From Mediannikoviicoccus vaginalis (lineage in GTDB: Bacteria; Bacillota; Clostridia; Tissierellales; Peptoniphilaceae), in NCBI RefSeq assembly GCF_928097925.1, contig NZ_CAKMRI010000001.1, positions 868,001 to 932,000 on the forward strand: a stretch of DNA of 64,000 bases, written 5' to 3'. Shown here in pieces: positions 7,456-17,099 of this stretch. A program made the position numbers and the translations under genes. The stretch's first letter is position 1; every line of letters starts with the position of its first letter. Under the pieces are notes generated by a model that saw only the letters and a list, made by a program, of their open reading frames with translations, did no database searches and was not told the origin of the DNA.

Positions 7456-9672
7456 TTAGGAGATAGAAAAATCACCGCAAGCTTTTATGCTCTGTAACGA
7501 TTTTTTTCTCCAATCATCTTTATTTCTATAATCTCTTTCTATTTCTTTCCATTTCTCATAGTATTCATCATAATTTTCAAACACTTGAAAACTGTCATTG
7601 TATTTTAAAATCAAATTGTAAAGCTCTTCAAAGGAATTTTTAAGTTCAAAGAAATTAGAATTTCTTATTTTATTTATAAGATTTCCCAAACGACCACTTC
7701 TAATTTTTTCTTCTATCTTAGAAAGGTCTTTGTATTCCACTTCCTCCTTCGAACTTCCAAATAGATATATGAAACAGCCATTATTCTCTTCCAGTTCTAA
7801 ATTGATTCCAGTTCTACTTCCCATTACAAGGGATCCGTTTATCATGTAATTTAAAACTTTTTTCGCCACAACTTCAAGTCCTGGAGTTGCAATTTGTTCA
7901 ACCACATCACAGCCCTTTGAAAGATTTAGTATTTTCTTTCTGTTTAAATCTTCCACAAAGACAATTTTTAGCTTATCCTTTATGGACAGGTCGCTATTCA
8001 CAATGTCCTTCAATATATTTATATATTTTATCACATGTTTTGATTGAAGATATTTTGGCGAAGACAATCCACCAATAAAGTAGGTCATGTCCGGCATATC
8101 TAAGCTAGCGTTTTCAATAAGTTCAAAATACTTTTCAGTTAGGTATAGACAGGTCAAAAACTGTCTTCTCTTCTCTTGAAAAGTCCCAAAGTTCATAATG
8201 TACATGGACTTTGGATTTAAAATTATTTTGTATTCTTCAAAAATATCTCTCTTTATGTCTAACTTGTTTTCATATTTTATCTTTTCAAATTCATTTTGCT
8301 GTTCAACTTTTAATTGGTCAGGAAGTTTTTTTAATGAAGAAGGATTTTTTGAAACATCTTCTTCCAATACATCACTTAAAAGTTTATACAGTTTTGGATT
8401 TGCCTGACAAAGCCAAGGCGAAATATTTAGTAGATTTTTTTCCACTTCATATTCCTTGGAAATTCCGCCATTATTTAGACTGTACTCCCTACTAAAGCTT
8501 TCACTTTGCATCTTAGACATGGGAACTATATTCTTCACTGTGTTAAATAATATTTTATAAAAATTATAGTACTCCGCTTCATTTTCAAATCCACCATAAA
8601 TATAGTCAAGATATTCTAAAATATCTGGACAAACCTCTTCTATTAAACTTCTAGACCAAATCTTTTTATTTGTCTCAATGGACTCAAAGGTTCTAAATTC
8701 AAAATTTTCTTCTATTGTCTTTAGTGCTTCCTCTTTAGAAACTCCAAAGTTTTTTGTGTACTCTTTAATGAAGATTGGAATTGTTATTATGGTATGACTT
8801 CCATTTAAAAGTACTTTGAAATTATTTTCAAATTCACCCTCATCAACTTTCTTAAAGTCATTTATAATGTCACTTACTCCAGAACTTGCCAAAAAGTATT
8901 CCTGTCCAAGTCTTATCTTCTTGCCCAGTGGATTAACATCTTCCATGTATAAAAATCTTGAAAGAGAATTTGTAAAGAGATAATTTTCAATATCCCTAAG
9001 GCCCTCTCCCTCAATTATCTTCATGGGATATGTTAGCCTCTCAACATTGGATTCAAATAGCCTAAGGGTGTTTGTATTATCCAAGTTCCCTGTCATAATA
9101 GGTATGTCATAGGCTGTGGACTTAATGTCCTTGCCATATATCTTTATGTCTTCGCTATTTCTTTTTATTTCCCATGGAAAGTATTCCAAGGTCCAGTTAT
9201 TAACCATTTCAACTTGGTTATGATTTACTATTTCCTGTTTGAACCTTCCACTTTCATATCTTAATCCATAGGCCTTTACTTTACTTTTAGAGTTACCTTC
9301 AAGCATAAAGTATGAAAGGTCCCCTAGCTCCCCCTCTCCAAGAAGAGGAAACACTTCACACTTTAATATTTCATCTAATTCGTATCCTAATATCTGAAGG
9401 GCCTGTCGTGCCACTTCATTAAGGCCAAGATGATTTAAGTTCTTTTTTAAAAAGTTGCTGATATTATATTCAAAGGAGAAGATATAAATCTGCTCCCTTG
9501 AAAAAGGCTTATCCTTAGAACGCCTCCAAGAATAAGCCACCATATCTCTAATAGATTTTACCAATGCGTTATACACATCTTTTTTATTTACTTCGTAGTC
9601 CGCCAAGGCATTTCTTATATAGAGTTCTTCTTCAATTTTTTGTGCTAATTCATATCTATCAACTTTAATCAT
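7456..9672 (-). CDS. Degenerate glycogen phosphorylase homologue (probable pseudoenzyme)
   Basis: The 738-residue product aligns with alpha-glucan phosphorylases through its length. The G-loop is seen as LGEGELGDL (usual GNGGLGRL), then YGLRYESGRFKQ and the SHTI segment. The PLP region aligns without gaps: the family has EQISTAG...SGTxNMKFMLNG and this protein has EQIATPG...AKKVLNYMINGS. The lysine that binds PLP is therefore replaced by Asn608 (codon at 7849-7851). The substrate-phosphate motif VKRxHEYKRQ reads NFGTFQEKRRQ, so the key Lys-Arg is lost too. The frame is intact and long, so it is not a decaying gene. It overlaps glgA by 8 bp. It may be a structural, regulatory or glycogen-binding protein, with active phosphorylase encoded elsewhere. 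Confidence 0.85.
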   Translation of the reverse strand: MIKVDRYELAQKIEEELYIRNALADYEVNKKDVYNALVKSIRDMVAYSWRRSKDKPFSREQIYIFSFEYNISNFLKKNLNHLGLNEVARQALQILGYELDEILKCEVFPLLGEGELGDLSYFMLEGNSKSKVKAYGLRYESGRFKQEIVNHNQVEMVNNWTLEYFPWEIKRNSEDIKIYGKDIKSTAYDIPIMTGNLDNTNTLRLFESNVERLTYPMKIIEGEGLRDIENYLFTNSLSRFLYMEDVNPLGKKIRLGQEYFLASSGVSDIINDFKKVDEGEFENNFKVLLNGSHTIITIPIFIKEYTKNFGVSKEEALKTIEENFEFRTFESIETNKKIWSRSLIEEVCPDILEYLDYIYGGFENEAEYYNFYKILFNTVKNIVPMSKMQSESFSREYSLNNGGISKEYEVEKNLLNISPWLCQANPKLYKLLSDVLEEDVSKNPSSLKKLPDQLKVEQQNEFEKIKYENKLDIKRDIFEEYKIILNPKSMYIMNFGTFQEKRRQFLTCLYLTEKYFELIENASLDMPDMTYFIGGLSSPKYLQSKHVIKYINILKDIVNSDLSIKDKLKIVFVEDLNRKKILNLSKGCDVVEQIATPGLEVVAKKVLNYMINGSLVMGSRTGINLELEENNGCFIYLFGSSKEEVEYKDLSKIEEKIRSGRLGNLINKIRNSNFFELKNSFEELYNLILKYNDSFQVFENYDEYYEKWKEIERDYRNKDDWRKKSLQSIKACGDFSIS

Positions 9673-11104
9673 ATATTCCCGAAGTCCTCTTATATAATTT
9701 TAAATATTCATTGGCAGAGCTTTCCCAGTCATTCTTTTGAAGCATGGCCGATTTTTGAAGTTTATTAAAAGCTTCCTTGTCATAGTAGGTTGCTATTGCA
9801 TTTTTAATTGTGAACAGCAGTTCGTGGGCATTTATATTCGCAAATGAAAAACCCGTTCCCTCTCCAGTAAATTTATTATATGGAATGACCGTGTCTTTAA
9901 GTCCGCCGGTCTCTCTAACGATTGGAAGATTTCCATATCTCATTGCCATTAGCTGAGATATTCCACATGGTTCTGCCAGTGAAGGCATCAATAGGAAGTC
10001 CCCTCCTGCATATAGTAAATGAGACTCGTCATTTGAATAATAAATTCTTGCGGCAAACTTGTCTGGATATTTATTTTGGAAGTACTTAAGTGACTCTTCG
10101 TAGTTATAACTTCCAGTTCCAAGAACCACCACCTGTATATCTTCAAAGTAAAGTAGTTCGTCCATAATGAAAAGCAAAATGTCTAATCCCTTCATGTCCA
10201 CAAGTCTAGACACCATGACAAACATAGGTATGTTAGGATTTTGTGGTAGGTTATACATCTTTTGAACTTCAAGTTTATTTAAAACCTTGTCATCGATGCT
10301 ATCTATGTCATAATTTTTCACAAGATATTTATCCGTTAATGGATTCCATGTGTTATAGTCCAGTCCATTTACGATTCCATATAGCTTGTAGGAATATTTT
10401 CTTATTATGCCGTCCAGTCCCTCTCCAAAGTAAGCATGTTGTATTTCATTGGAGTAGGTGTTTGAAACCGTTGTAAGGATGTCTGAAAAAACAATTCCAC
10501 CCTTCATAAAGTTTACACAGTCGTAGTACTTTAGGGCTTCGTCATTGAAGTACTCTGGAGAAAGTCCTGCAAAGCCAAGTATGTCTGAGTTAAAGACACC
10601 TTGGTACTTTAGATTGTGAATTGTAAACATTGTCTTGATGGATTTATAATAGTCGTCTCCCCTGGCAAAGTCCTTTACATATACATTCACCATGGCAGTA
10701 TGCCAGTCATTGGTGTGAATGACATCAGGTTTAAAGTTTATTACCTTTGGAAGTATGGTTACAGCCTTTGAGAAGAATAAAAATCTCTCTCCATCATCAA
10801 TCTCACCATAAACATTTTGCCTTTTAAAATAGAATTCATTGTCTAAAAAGTAAAATGTTACATCATCATGCACAAGCTTCATTATGCCCACATAGTCATG
10901 TCTCATTCCAATGTCCACATAATAATAGCCCACATACTCCATTTTTTCTCTATATTCATTTGGTATTTGACCATAGAGAGGAAGCACAACGCGAATGTCC
11001 TCTCCCATGGCTTTAAGCTCTAAAGGCAGTGAGCCTGCAACGTCAGCAAGCCCTCCCGTCTTAATAAATGGATAGCTTTCAGAGCTACAATAAAGTATAT
11101 TCAT
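9665..11104 (-). CDS. glgA: Glycogen synthase (ADP-glucose, GT5)
   Basis: This enzyme extends alpha-1,4-glucan from ADP-glucose. The start MNILYCSSESYPFIKTGGLADV contains the KTGGL ADP-glucose-binding motif. The C-terminal GT-B half has EPCGISQLMAMRYG with the retained EX7E arrangement, then ETGGLKDTV. The open frame extends to 11119, but residues before MNILYC are family-atypical and overlap glgD, so 11104 is chosen. Length is normal for bacterial GlgA (about 480). It is coupled to glgD upstream and the phosphorylase-like gene downstream. Confidence 0.95.
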   Translation of the reverse strand: MNILYCSSESYPFIKTGGLADVAGSLPLELKAMGEDIRVVLPLYGQIPNEYREKMEYVGYYYVDIGMRHDYVGIMKLVHDDVTFYFLDNEFYFKRQNVYGEIDDGERFLFFSKAVTILPKVINFKPDVIHTNDWHTAMVNVYVKDFARGDDYYKSIKTMFTIHNLKYQGVFNSDILGFAGLSPEYFNDEALKYYDCVNFMKGGIVFSDILTTVSNTYSNEIQHAYFGEGLDGIIRKYSYKLYGIVNGLDYNTWNPLTDKYLVKNYDIDSIDDKVLNKLEVQKMYNLPQNPNIPMFVMVSRLVDMKGLDILLFIMDELLYFEDIQVVVLGTGSYNYEESLKYFQNKYPDKFAARIYYSNDESHLLYAGGDFLLMPSLAEPCGISQLMAMRYGNLPIVRETGGLKDTVIPYNKFTGEGTGFSFANINAHELLFTIKNAIATYYDKEAFNKLQKSAMLQKNDWESSANEYLKLYKRTSGIYD

Positions 11105-11105
11105 C

Positions 11106-12224
11106 TTATTTCTCCACAACTAAATATTTCTCAACTACATAAGGTGCAGTTCTTGATCCTGCAATGGACACTTCACTTTTTATGATTGCGCCCTTGTCCG
11201 TAATGGTGTTCACCACCACCGCATCCTTTTCAACAACTGTGTTTTGGAAAAGGATGGAGTTTTTTATAACTGCTCCCGATTTTATTTCCACTCCTCTAAA
11301 TATAATGGAGTTTTCAACATAGCCATCAATTTTACAACCATTTGCAATTAGCGAGTTATTTATCTTTGCATTTTCTCCATAGGATGTTGATGGTTCGTCC
11401 TTTGACTTTGTAAGAACAACTCCATTTTCATAAAAGAGTTTATTATAAAAGTCTTGATTTAAAAGTTTCATATTTACATCATAAAATGATTTTAAATCCC
11501 TAATTAGTTCCACGCTTGAATCCTGTTTGTAAATTCCTATTTTAAGTTCATCCATATTATTTGAAATAGCTTCAAGAAGTGTTTTTGCATCGGAATTTTC
11601 CACTGCCTTTTTAACTAGTTTTATAAAGACTTCTTTTTTTACAAAGCCCTCTCTAATAAGCATTGGGAATGACTCTTCAGTACCAAGGTTGGTACCTATT
11701 TTTATTAGATTTTCATCTTCACTAAAGATAAGTTTCTTTTCGCCAATGTACTTTCCTAGACTGTCCTCTTGTTCCACATAGAATAAAAGCACATCCAAAT
11801 CTTCTTTCCTCATTCTGTCATAGGCCTTTGTTAAGTCCTCCTTGTCAATTGCCATTGGGTCTACAAAGTAAAGATACTCTTCCCTAGAGTCTTCAAAGTA
11901 CTTTAGCGTTTCAAAAAACATTCCCATCTCAGTGTTTCCATTTGCCACTGAACTCTTTATCTCTGGAAATATTATTAAACCATTTCTCCTTCTATTTAGT
12001 TCCCAAGACTTTCCATTTCCAATATGGTCCAAGGTGGATCTCAAATTTCCACCGCCATATAAAATCACATTGGACAAGTCGTTGTTTGCGAGGTTCGAAA
12101 GGGTAAAGTCAATCAATCTATATCTGCCTGCAAATGGAAGCATATAGGCAGGTCTTGTCTTGCAAAGAGAACTAAATTTGTCTGTGGATTTTCCTCCAAT
12201 TATTATACCAATACAGTCTTGCAT
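11106..12224 (-). CDS. glgD: Glucose-1-phosphate adenylyltransferase subunit GlgD
   Basis: This 372-residue GlgC paralogue is the GlgD-type subunit that Firmicutes pair with GlgC in ADP-glucose pyrophosphorylase. The N-terminal nucleotidyltransferase fold is kept (MLPFAGRYRLIDFTLSNL), but the pyrophosphorylase loop near the start is changed (IIIGGKSTDKFSSL instead of LAGGQGSRL). This is typical of regulatory GlgD subunits. The C-terminal left-handed beta-helix hexapeptide repeats are visible (NSIIFRGVEIKSGAVIKNSI). It begins 9 bp after glgC and ends 1-2 bp before glgA. Confidence 0.93.
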   Translation of the reverse strand: MQDCIGIIIGGKSTDKFSSLCKTRPAYMLPFAGRYRLIDFTLSNLANNDLSNVILYGGGNLRSTLDHIGNGKSWELNRRRNGLIIFPEIKSSVANGNTEMGMFFETLKYFEDSREEYLYFVDPMAIDKEDLTKAYDRMRKEDLDVLLFYVEQEDSLGKYIGEKKLIFSEDENLIKIGTNLGTEESFPMLIREGFVKKEVFIKLVKKAVENSDAKTLLEAISNNMDELKIGIYKQDSSVELIRDLKSFYDVNMKLLNQDFYNKLFYENGVVLTKSKDEPSTSYGENAKINNSLIANGCKIDGYVENSIIFRGVEIKSGAVIKNSILFQNTVVEKDAVVVNTITDKGAIIKSEVSIAGSRTAPYVVEKYLVVEK

Positions 12225-12233
12225 ATGCCCCTC

Positions 12234-13373
12234 CTATTCTTCAGCAATTCCATCGCCAGACACTAGATACACCTTGCCATCTTCAGGGCTTCCAATTTCT
12301 TCCCCCTCTTCAATAACAAGATCCTCTGTAATAACAGAGTTATATACCTTTGCGTCCTTCTTTATTTTTACGTTTGATAATACTACACAGTTTTCAACTA
12401 CGGCCCCCTCTTCCACAGTCACCTTTGAAAATAGAACTGAGTTTGAAACCTTTCCTGAAATCACACAGGCTTCGTTAACAAGGGACTTCTTCACCTTGCC
12501 CGTAGATGAAACATAATGTGGTGGAAGGTCCTTTGACTTTGTAAAGATTCTAAAGCTATTGTCGTATAGATTCAATTTTTCGTCATCTTCAAGTAGATCT
12601 AGATTTGCTTCCCAAAATGACCTTACTGTTCCAACGTCCTTCCAATATCCATCAAATTTATATGCATAAACCGGTTTGTCGTCACCAATAATGCTTGGAA
12701 TAATATTTTTTCCAAAGTCATGGGAGGTGTTTGGATCTTTATTGTCCTTTTCCAAATAGTGTTTTAAGATTGGCCAGTCAAACATGTATATCCCCATGGA
12801 TGCCAAATTGCTCTTTGGATGTTCCGGCTTTTCTTCGAACTCTACAATTCGTCCTTCGTCATCCGTATTTAAAATCCCAAAGCGTGGCGCCTCATCCCAA
12901 GGCACTTCACGAACTGCAACTGTAAGTGCAGCACCATTTTCTCTGTGGCATTTTAAAAGTTCGTTGTAATCCATCTTATAAATGTGATCTGCAGAAAGTA
13001 TTAATACATATTCTGGAGATAGATGTTCCAAATAATTTATGTTTTCATAAATGGCATTGGCAGTTCCCTCGTACCACTTACCACCTTCTTCTGTGTAGAA
13101 GGGTTGAAGTATTCTAAGTCCACCATTGTTTCTGTCTAAGTCCCATGGAGCACCATTTCCCAAGTGGGCGTTTAGTGAAAAGGGCTTGTACTGAGTTAAT
13201 ACACCTATATCTCTTATGTCCGAATTGGTTGCATTGCTCAAAGCAAAGTCAATAATTCTATATTTTCCTCCAAAAGGTACGGCAGGCTTGGCAATATTTT
13301 TTGTTAAGTCTTTTAGTCTTGAGCCCTGTCCCCCTGCCAGGAGCATGGCCACAACTCTTTTCTTCGCCCTCAT
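12234..13373 (-). CDS. glgC: Glucose-1-phosphate adenylyltransferase (catalytic subunit)
   Basis: This enzyme makes ADP-glucose from glucose 1-phosphate and ATP, the committed step of glycogen synthesis. The 379-residue protein has the intact loop [30 protein letters not shown], the substrate loop region VEFEEKP and a C-terminal beta-helix. It follows glgB by 9 bp and precedes glgD by 9 bp. Allosteric control by sugar phosphates is expected for the family, not visible here. Confidence 0.96.
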   Translation of the reverse strand: MRAKKRVVAMLLAGGQGSRLKDLTKNIAKPAVPFGGKYRIIDFALSNATNSDIRDIGVLTQYKPFSLNAHLGNGAPWDLDRNNGGLRILQPFYTEEGGKWYEGTANAIYENINYLEHLSPEYVLILSADHIYKMDYNELLKCHRENGAALTVAVREVPWDEAPRFGILNTDDEGRIVEFEEKPEHPKSNLASMGIYMFDWPILKHYLEKDNKDPNTSHDFGKNIIPSIIGDDKPVYAYKFDGYWKDVGTVRSFWEANLDLLEDDEKLNLYDNSFRIFTKSKDLPPHYVSSTGKVKKSLVNEACVISGKVSNSVLFSKVTVEEGAVVENCVVLSNVKIKKDAKVYNSVITEDLVIEEGEEIGSPEDGKVYLVSGDGIAEE

Positions 13374-13382
13374 ATCTCCCTC

Positions 13383-15260
13383 CTATTTTTTCTTTATAAA
13401 CACCGCAGATAACGGTTCTAAGTCTATTCTAAAAGAGTTTTCTCTTCCTTGAAAATCTTCCTTATTCGTCTTTATACTCTTATTTCTACTTAAATGACCA
13501 CCATATTTTTCCATGGCACTGTTAAAGATTACTTTGTAACTTCCCTCTTCATTCACTCCAATTGGATAATTTTCTCTCTTAACTCCTGTGAAGTTAAATG
13601 CACAGATTATCTTCTCTCCGTCCTTTGCAATTCTTTCAAATATGAATACGGATTCGTCCCTATTATTAACTTCAATCCACTCAAAGCCGTCATAGGAGTC
13701 GTCCACTTCCCAAAGGGCTTTTTCTTTTCTATAAACTTCATTTAATTCTTTGAAAAACTTTTGATATTTTCTGTGGGAGTCGTAGTCTAAAACGGACCAT
13801 GTTAAGCTTCCCCATTCATTCCATTCATCAAATTGGGCAATTTCATTTCCCATGAAGTTTAATTTCTTGCCAGGATGTCCAAACATAAACATCATAAGTA
13901 GTTTTAGTGCAGAAAATTTATCGTCATAATTTCCAGGCATCTTATTTATCATTGAGCCCTTCATGTGAACAACTTCATCGTGGCTAAATGGAAGTATAAA
14001 ATTTTCATTAAAGGCATACACCAAACTAAATGTAATTAGATCGTGGTGGTCCTTTCTAAATAGCGGATCCATTTCTACATATTTTAATGTGTCATTCATC
14101 CAGCCCATGTTCCACTTGAATTCAAATCCAAGTCCGCCGTCAGAAACGCTCTTTGTTACATTTGGCCATGGCGACGAGTCCTCTGCAACCATGATTACTT
14201 CTGGATAAAACTTTCTAATTGTTTCGTTTAATTCCTTTAAGAAGTTTACTCCATTCCAGTCCACATTGTTGCTATTTGGATTTCCCACCTCATGGTCTAT
14301 TCTATAGTGAATGATATATGCCACCGCGTCCACTCTTATGCCATCTATGTGGTAGTAGTCCATCCAATATAGCGCGGAAGAAATTAAAAAGTTTTTAACT
14401 TCGTTTCTACCTAAGTCGAAGTTCACAGTGCCCCAGTGTTCGTTTTGTGAAAGGGAAGAGTGTTCCGATTCATAGGTTGGTGTTCCGTCAAACTCCCTTA
14501 GTGCAAACTCGTCGGGACAGAAATGCCCTGGAACCCAGTCCAGTATAACGCCAATATTTTTTTGATGAAATTTGTCCACCATGTACATAAAGTCATGTGG
14601 CGTTCCAAATCGTGATGTTGGTGCGAAGTATCCAGAAATTTGGTATCCCCAAGAGCCATCATATGGATGTTCCATTACGGGCATAAGCTCCACATGTGTA
14701 AAGCCCATTTCCTTTACATAGTCCACCAGTTCATCTGCCATCTCTCTATATGAATAGAAGTCGCCATTGTCCTTTTTCTTCCAGGAACCAAGGTTCAGTT
14801 CATATATGGATATGGGTGAGTCGATTCCGTTTTTATTAACCCTCTTATTCATCCATCTCTTGTCATTCCATTTATAGCCTTCAAGGTCATAGAACTTTGA
14901 TGCAGTATTAGGTCTGTTTTCTGCGTGGAATGCAAATGGATCTGATTTTAATTTCACTTGGTCATTTGGACCGACTATTCTATACTTGTAGCTGTCATAA
15001 ATATTTATCCCTTCCACAGTAATGGTCCAAAGTCCCGTTTGACCAATCCTCTCTAATGGAAGATTGAGTTCGTCCCAGTAGTTAAAGTCTCCACATAGGT
15101 TGACGAACTTCGCCCTAGGAGCCCAAACAACAAATCGAACATATTCTTTTCCATCTATATTTATTTTGTGGGAGCCTAAAAAATCATAAGCCTTGTAATT
15201 TTTACCTTCATTATAAAGGTATGCGTCTTTTTCTAAATTGTCCTGATAAAAAAATTTCAT
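13383..15260 (-). CDS. glgB: 1,4-alpha-glucan branching enzyme
   Basis: This GH13 branching enzyme creates alpha-1,6 branches in glycogen. An N-terminal CBM48 (RFVVWAPRAKFVNLCGDFN) precedes the catalytic barrel. The nucleophile is Asp in GIRVDAVAY, the acid Glu in MVAEDSSPWP and the third carboxylate Asp in FSHDEVVH. The Y..GSWGYQ.SGYFAP region is also typical. The frame opens at a GTG at 15269, but the ATG at 15260 lies 5 nt after AGGTGA and is the better start. It is the first gene of the eight-gene glycogen operon. Confidence 0.96.
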   Translation of the reverse strand: MKFFYQDNLEKDAYLYNEGKNYKAYDFLGSHKINIDGKEYVRFVVWAPRAKFVNLCGDFNYWDELNLPLERIGQTGLWTITVEGINIYDSYKYRIVGPNDQVKLKSDPFAFHAENRPNTASKFYDLEGYKWNDKRWMNKRVNKNGIDSPISIYELNLGSWKKKDNGDFYSYREMADELVDYVKEMGFTHVELMPVMEHPYDGSWGYQISGYFAPTSRFGTPHDFMYMVDKFHQKNIGVILDWVPGHFCPDEFALREFDGTPTYESEHSSLSQNEHWGTVNFDLGRNEVKNFLISSALYWMDYYHIDGIRVDAVAYIIHYRIDHEVGNPNSNNVDWNGVNFLKELNETIRKFYPEVIMVAEDSSPWPNVTKSVSDGGLGFEFKWNMGWMNDTLKYVEMDPLFRKDHHDLITFSLVYAFNENFILPFSHDEVVHMKGSMINKMPGNYDDKFSALKLLMMFMFGHPGKKLNFMGNEIAQFDEWNEWGSLTWSVLDYDSHRKYQKFFKELNEVYRKEKALWEVDDSYDGFEWIEVNNRDESVFIFERIAKDGEKIICAFNFTGVKRENYPIGVNEEGSYKVIFNSAMEKYGGHLSRNKSIKTNKEDFQGRENSFRIDLEPLSAVFIKKK

Positions 15261-15290
15261 ATGAATCACCTATTTAATACACTTTATATT

Positions 15291-15315
15291 ATTATACCCT
15301 TAATTCACGAATTAA
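15291..15315 (-). promoter_or_regulatory. Glycogen operon -10 box with adjacent perfect palindrome
   Basis: On the minus strand TATAAT (15296-15291) lies about 30 bp before the glgB start. Immediately upstream is the perfect palindrome TTAATTC-GT-GAATTAA (15300-15315), in the place where the -35/spacer would be. I infer a promoter with an operator. The -35 itself is not a good match. Confidence 0.55.
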
Positions 15316-15354
15316 AGTATTAAATCCATAATAACAAAGTTAAATTTTGTTAAA

Positions 15355-15385
15355 ATTAAAGGGCCAAGTAAAACTTAAGCCCTAA
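15355..15385 (-). terminator. Terminator after the beta-CASP gene
   Basis: On the minus strand, AGGGCTTAAGT-TTT-ACTTGGCCCT forms a stem with small internal bulges, followed by TTTAATTTT. It begins a few bases beyond the stop codon. Confidence 0.65.
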
Positions 15386-15388
15386 AAT

Positions 15389-17038
15389 TTATTTTTTTAA
15401 TTTTTCCTGTTCCTTCTCTTCTGAGAAGTCGTTGTAAATATTCATGATTTCATTTTTAATATTGTATATTTTTCTTCTCACATCGGAGTAGTCATCTCCC
15501 GACATATTCTTCAAATCATTTAAGAAGTCTTTGCTCTTTATATTGTCCAAATTTTTAATTAAGTCATCTACTTCCGATTCAATTTCAAAGGAGTTTTTAA
15601 CATTTTCATATGCAGTGTTTATGCTCTCCTTGCCCGGTTCAAGAACAAACTCTTCGTTTAGTCTTGGTATTGTACAGTCAAGACCAAGGCCCTCTTCCAA
15701 TGTGTTTTTAAATTCCTTTTGAGCTTCCTCTTCACCATGGACTATAAACACCTTTGGTTTGCCTTCAAAGTGTTTCATCCACTCATATAACATATTTTTA
15801 TCTGCGTGGCCGGAGAATCCGTCTAGGTCATACACTTCTGCATTTACTTTTATATCTTCTCCAAGTATCTTTACATTCTTAACTCCATCGAGAATTATTC
15901 TTCCAAGGGAGCCTTCTGATTGGTAACCTACAAATACAACTGCATTTTTTTCGTCCCATAGATTGTGCTTCAAGTGATGTCTTACTCTACCTGCCGTTGC
16001 CATTCCAGAGGATGAAATTATTACCCTTGGAAACTTCACTTTGTTTAATGTAATGGACTCTTCCACATTTGAAACATATTTTAAGTTTTCAAACTCAAAA
16101 ATATTGTCTCCACTCTTAATCAAATCCCTTGCCATGTCGTCAAAGAAGTAGGAATTTTTCATAAAGGCTTCAGTTGCACGAACTGCCAGTGGAGAGTCGA
16201 TATAAATTGGAACTCTGTTATGGTATTCTATATTTTCAGCGCTGTCGTAGTGGCTGTTCAAATCATAAATAATCTCTTGTGTTCTACCCACTGCAAAGGA
16301 AGGTATGATTACCGTGCCTCCCCTATTTGTAACCTTGTCAATAATTTCAGTTAATTTTTGAACTGAGTATTCATATTTGGGATGCAATCTGTTTCCATAG
16401 GTGGACTCTACGATTACATAATCTGCAGAGTTAATGAATTCCGGATCTTTAAGTATTGGTTTGTCAGGCATTCCCAGGTCTCCAGAGAATACAATCTTGG
16501 TAGTCTCTTCATCCTCTTTAACCCAGATTTCAAGACAGGCTGAACCTAGAATGTGCCCTGCGTCTCTAAACCTTACGGATACATTGTCATTTATTTTCAT
16601 TATGTCGTCATAGTAGCAACCTTGAAAATATCTCATAACATTTTCTGCGTCATTTATATTGTAAAGAGGTTCTACTAGAGGCTTGCCCGCCCTTGTTCTC
16701 TTTCTATTTTCCCATTCCACATCCGACTCTTGAATCTTTGCGCTATCCTGTAACATGATTTCGCAAAGGTCTACAGTTGGCTTTGTTGCATAGATTGGAT
16801 TTTTATATCCCCTTTTATAAAGTAATGGCAATCTACCACTGTGGTCAATATGGGCGTGGCTTAATATTACAAAGTCTATTTCACTTGGATTGAATTTAAA
16901 ATCTTCCTTATTTAACTCTTCAAGTTCTTTTCTTCCTTGGAACATTCCACAGTCAATTAAAAATTTTTCATTTTTCGTCTCAACTAAGTAATTTGATCCC
17001 GTAACTTCTCTTGCTGCACCTAAGAAACTTATTTTCAT
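15389..17038 (-). CDS. MBL-fold beta-CASP RNase-like metallo-hydrolase
   Basis: The product is a metallo-beta-lactamase fold enzyme with a beta-CASP domain, the group that includes RNA-processing endo- and exonucleases (YSH1/CPSF-like). Zinc ligands are in SHAHIDHSG and the downstream FSGDLG, HILGSA, and FSGHADKNML motifs. The MBL domain spans about residues 1-190, beta-CASP about 200-380, and the RMMBL part about 400-470. A predicted coiled-coil-like, lysine- and glutamate-rich tail follows. The frame extends to 17089, but ATG 17038 has the ideal AGGAGGTG site 5 nt upstream. The exact RNA target is not known from sequence. Confidence 0.9.
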   Translation of the reverse strand: MKISFLGAAREVTGSNYLVETKNEKFLIDCGMFQGRKELEELNKEDFKFNPSEIDFVILSHAHIDHSGRLPLLYKRGYKNPIYATKPTVDLCEIMLQDSAKIQESDVEWENRKRTRAGKPLVEPLYNINDAENVMRYFQGCYYDDIMKINDNVSVRFRDAGHILGSACLEIWVKEDEETTKIVFSGDLGMPDKPILKDPEFINSADYVIVESTYGNRLHPKYEYSVQKLTEIIDKVTNRGGTVIIPSFAVGRTQEIIYDLNSHYDSAENIEYHNRVPIYIDSPLAVRATEAFMKNSYFFDDMARDLIKSGDNIFEFENLKYVSNVEESITLNKVKFPRVIISSSGMATAGRVRHHLKHNLWDEKNAVVFVGYQSEGSLGRIILDGVKNVKILGEDIKVNAEVYDLDGFSGHADKNMLYEWMKHFEGKPKVFIVHGEEEAQKEFKNTLEEGLGLDCTIPRLNEEFVLEPGKESINTAYENVKNSFEIESEVDDLIKNLDNIKSKDFLNDLKNMSGDDYSDVRRKIYNIKNEIMNIYNDFSEEKEQEKLKK

Positions 17039-17067
17039 AATGCACCTCCTTCTATGTTTATACCCAA

Positions 17068-17097
17068 AAAAGACCCTGGACTTAACCAAGGTCTTTT
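17068..17097 (-). terminator. Terminator of the ABC exporter operon
   Basis: The minus-strand sequence AAAAGACCTTGG-TTAAGT-CCAGGGTCTTTTTT forms a stem with one G-T pair and a T run. It lies just after the exporter stop codon. Confidence 0.8.
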
Positions 17098-17099
17098 AA

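Noticed and set aside
7456-9672. Frameshift or sequencing error as cause of the missing phosphorylase lysine
   Set aside because: The alignment is gap-free on both sides, the frame is open for 738 codons and other active-site motifs are changed as well.
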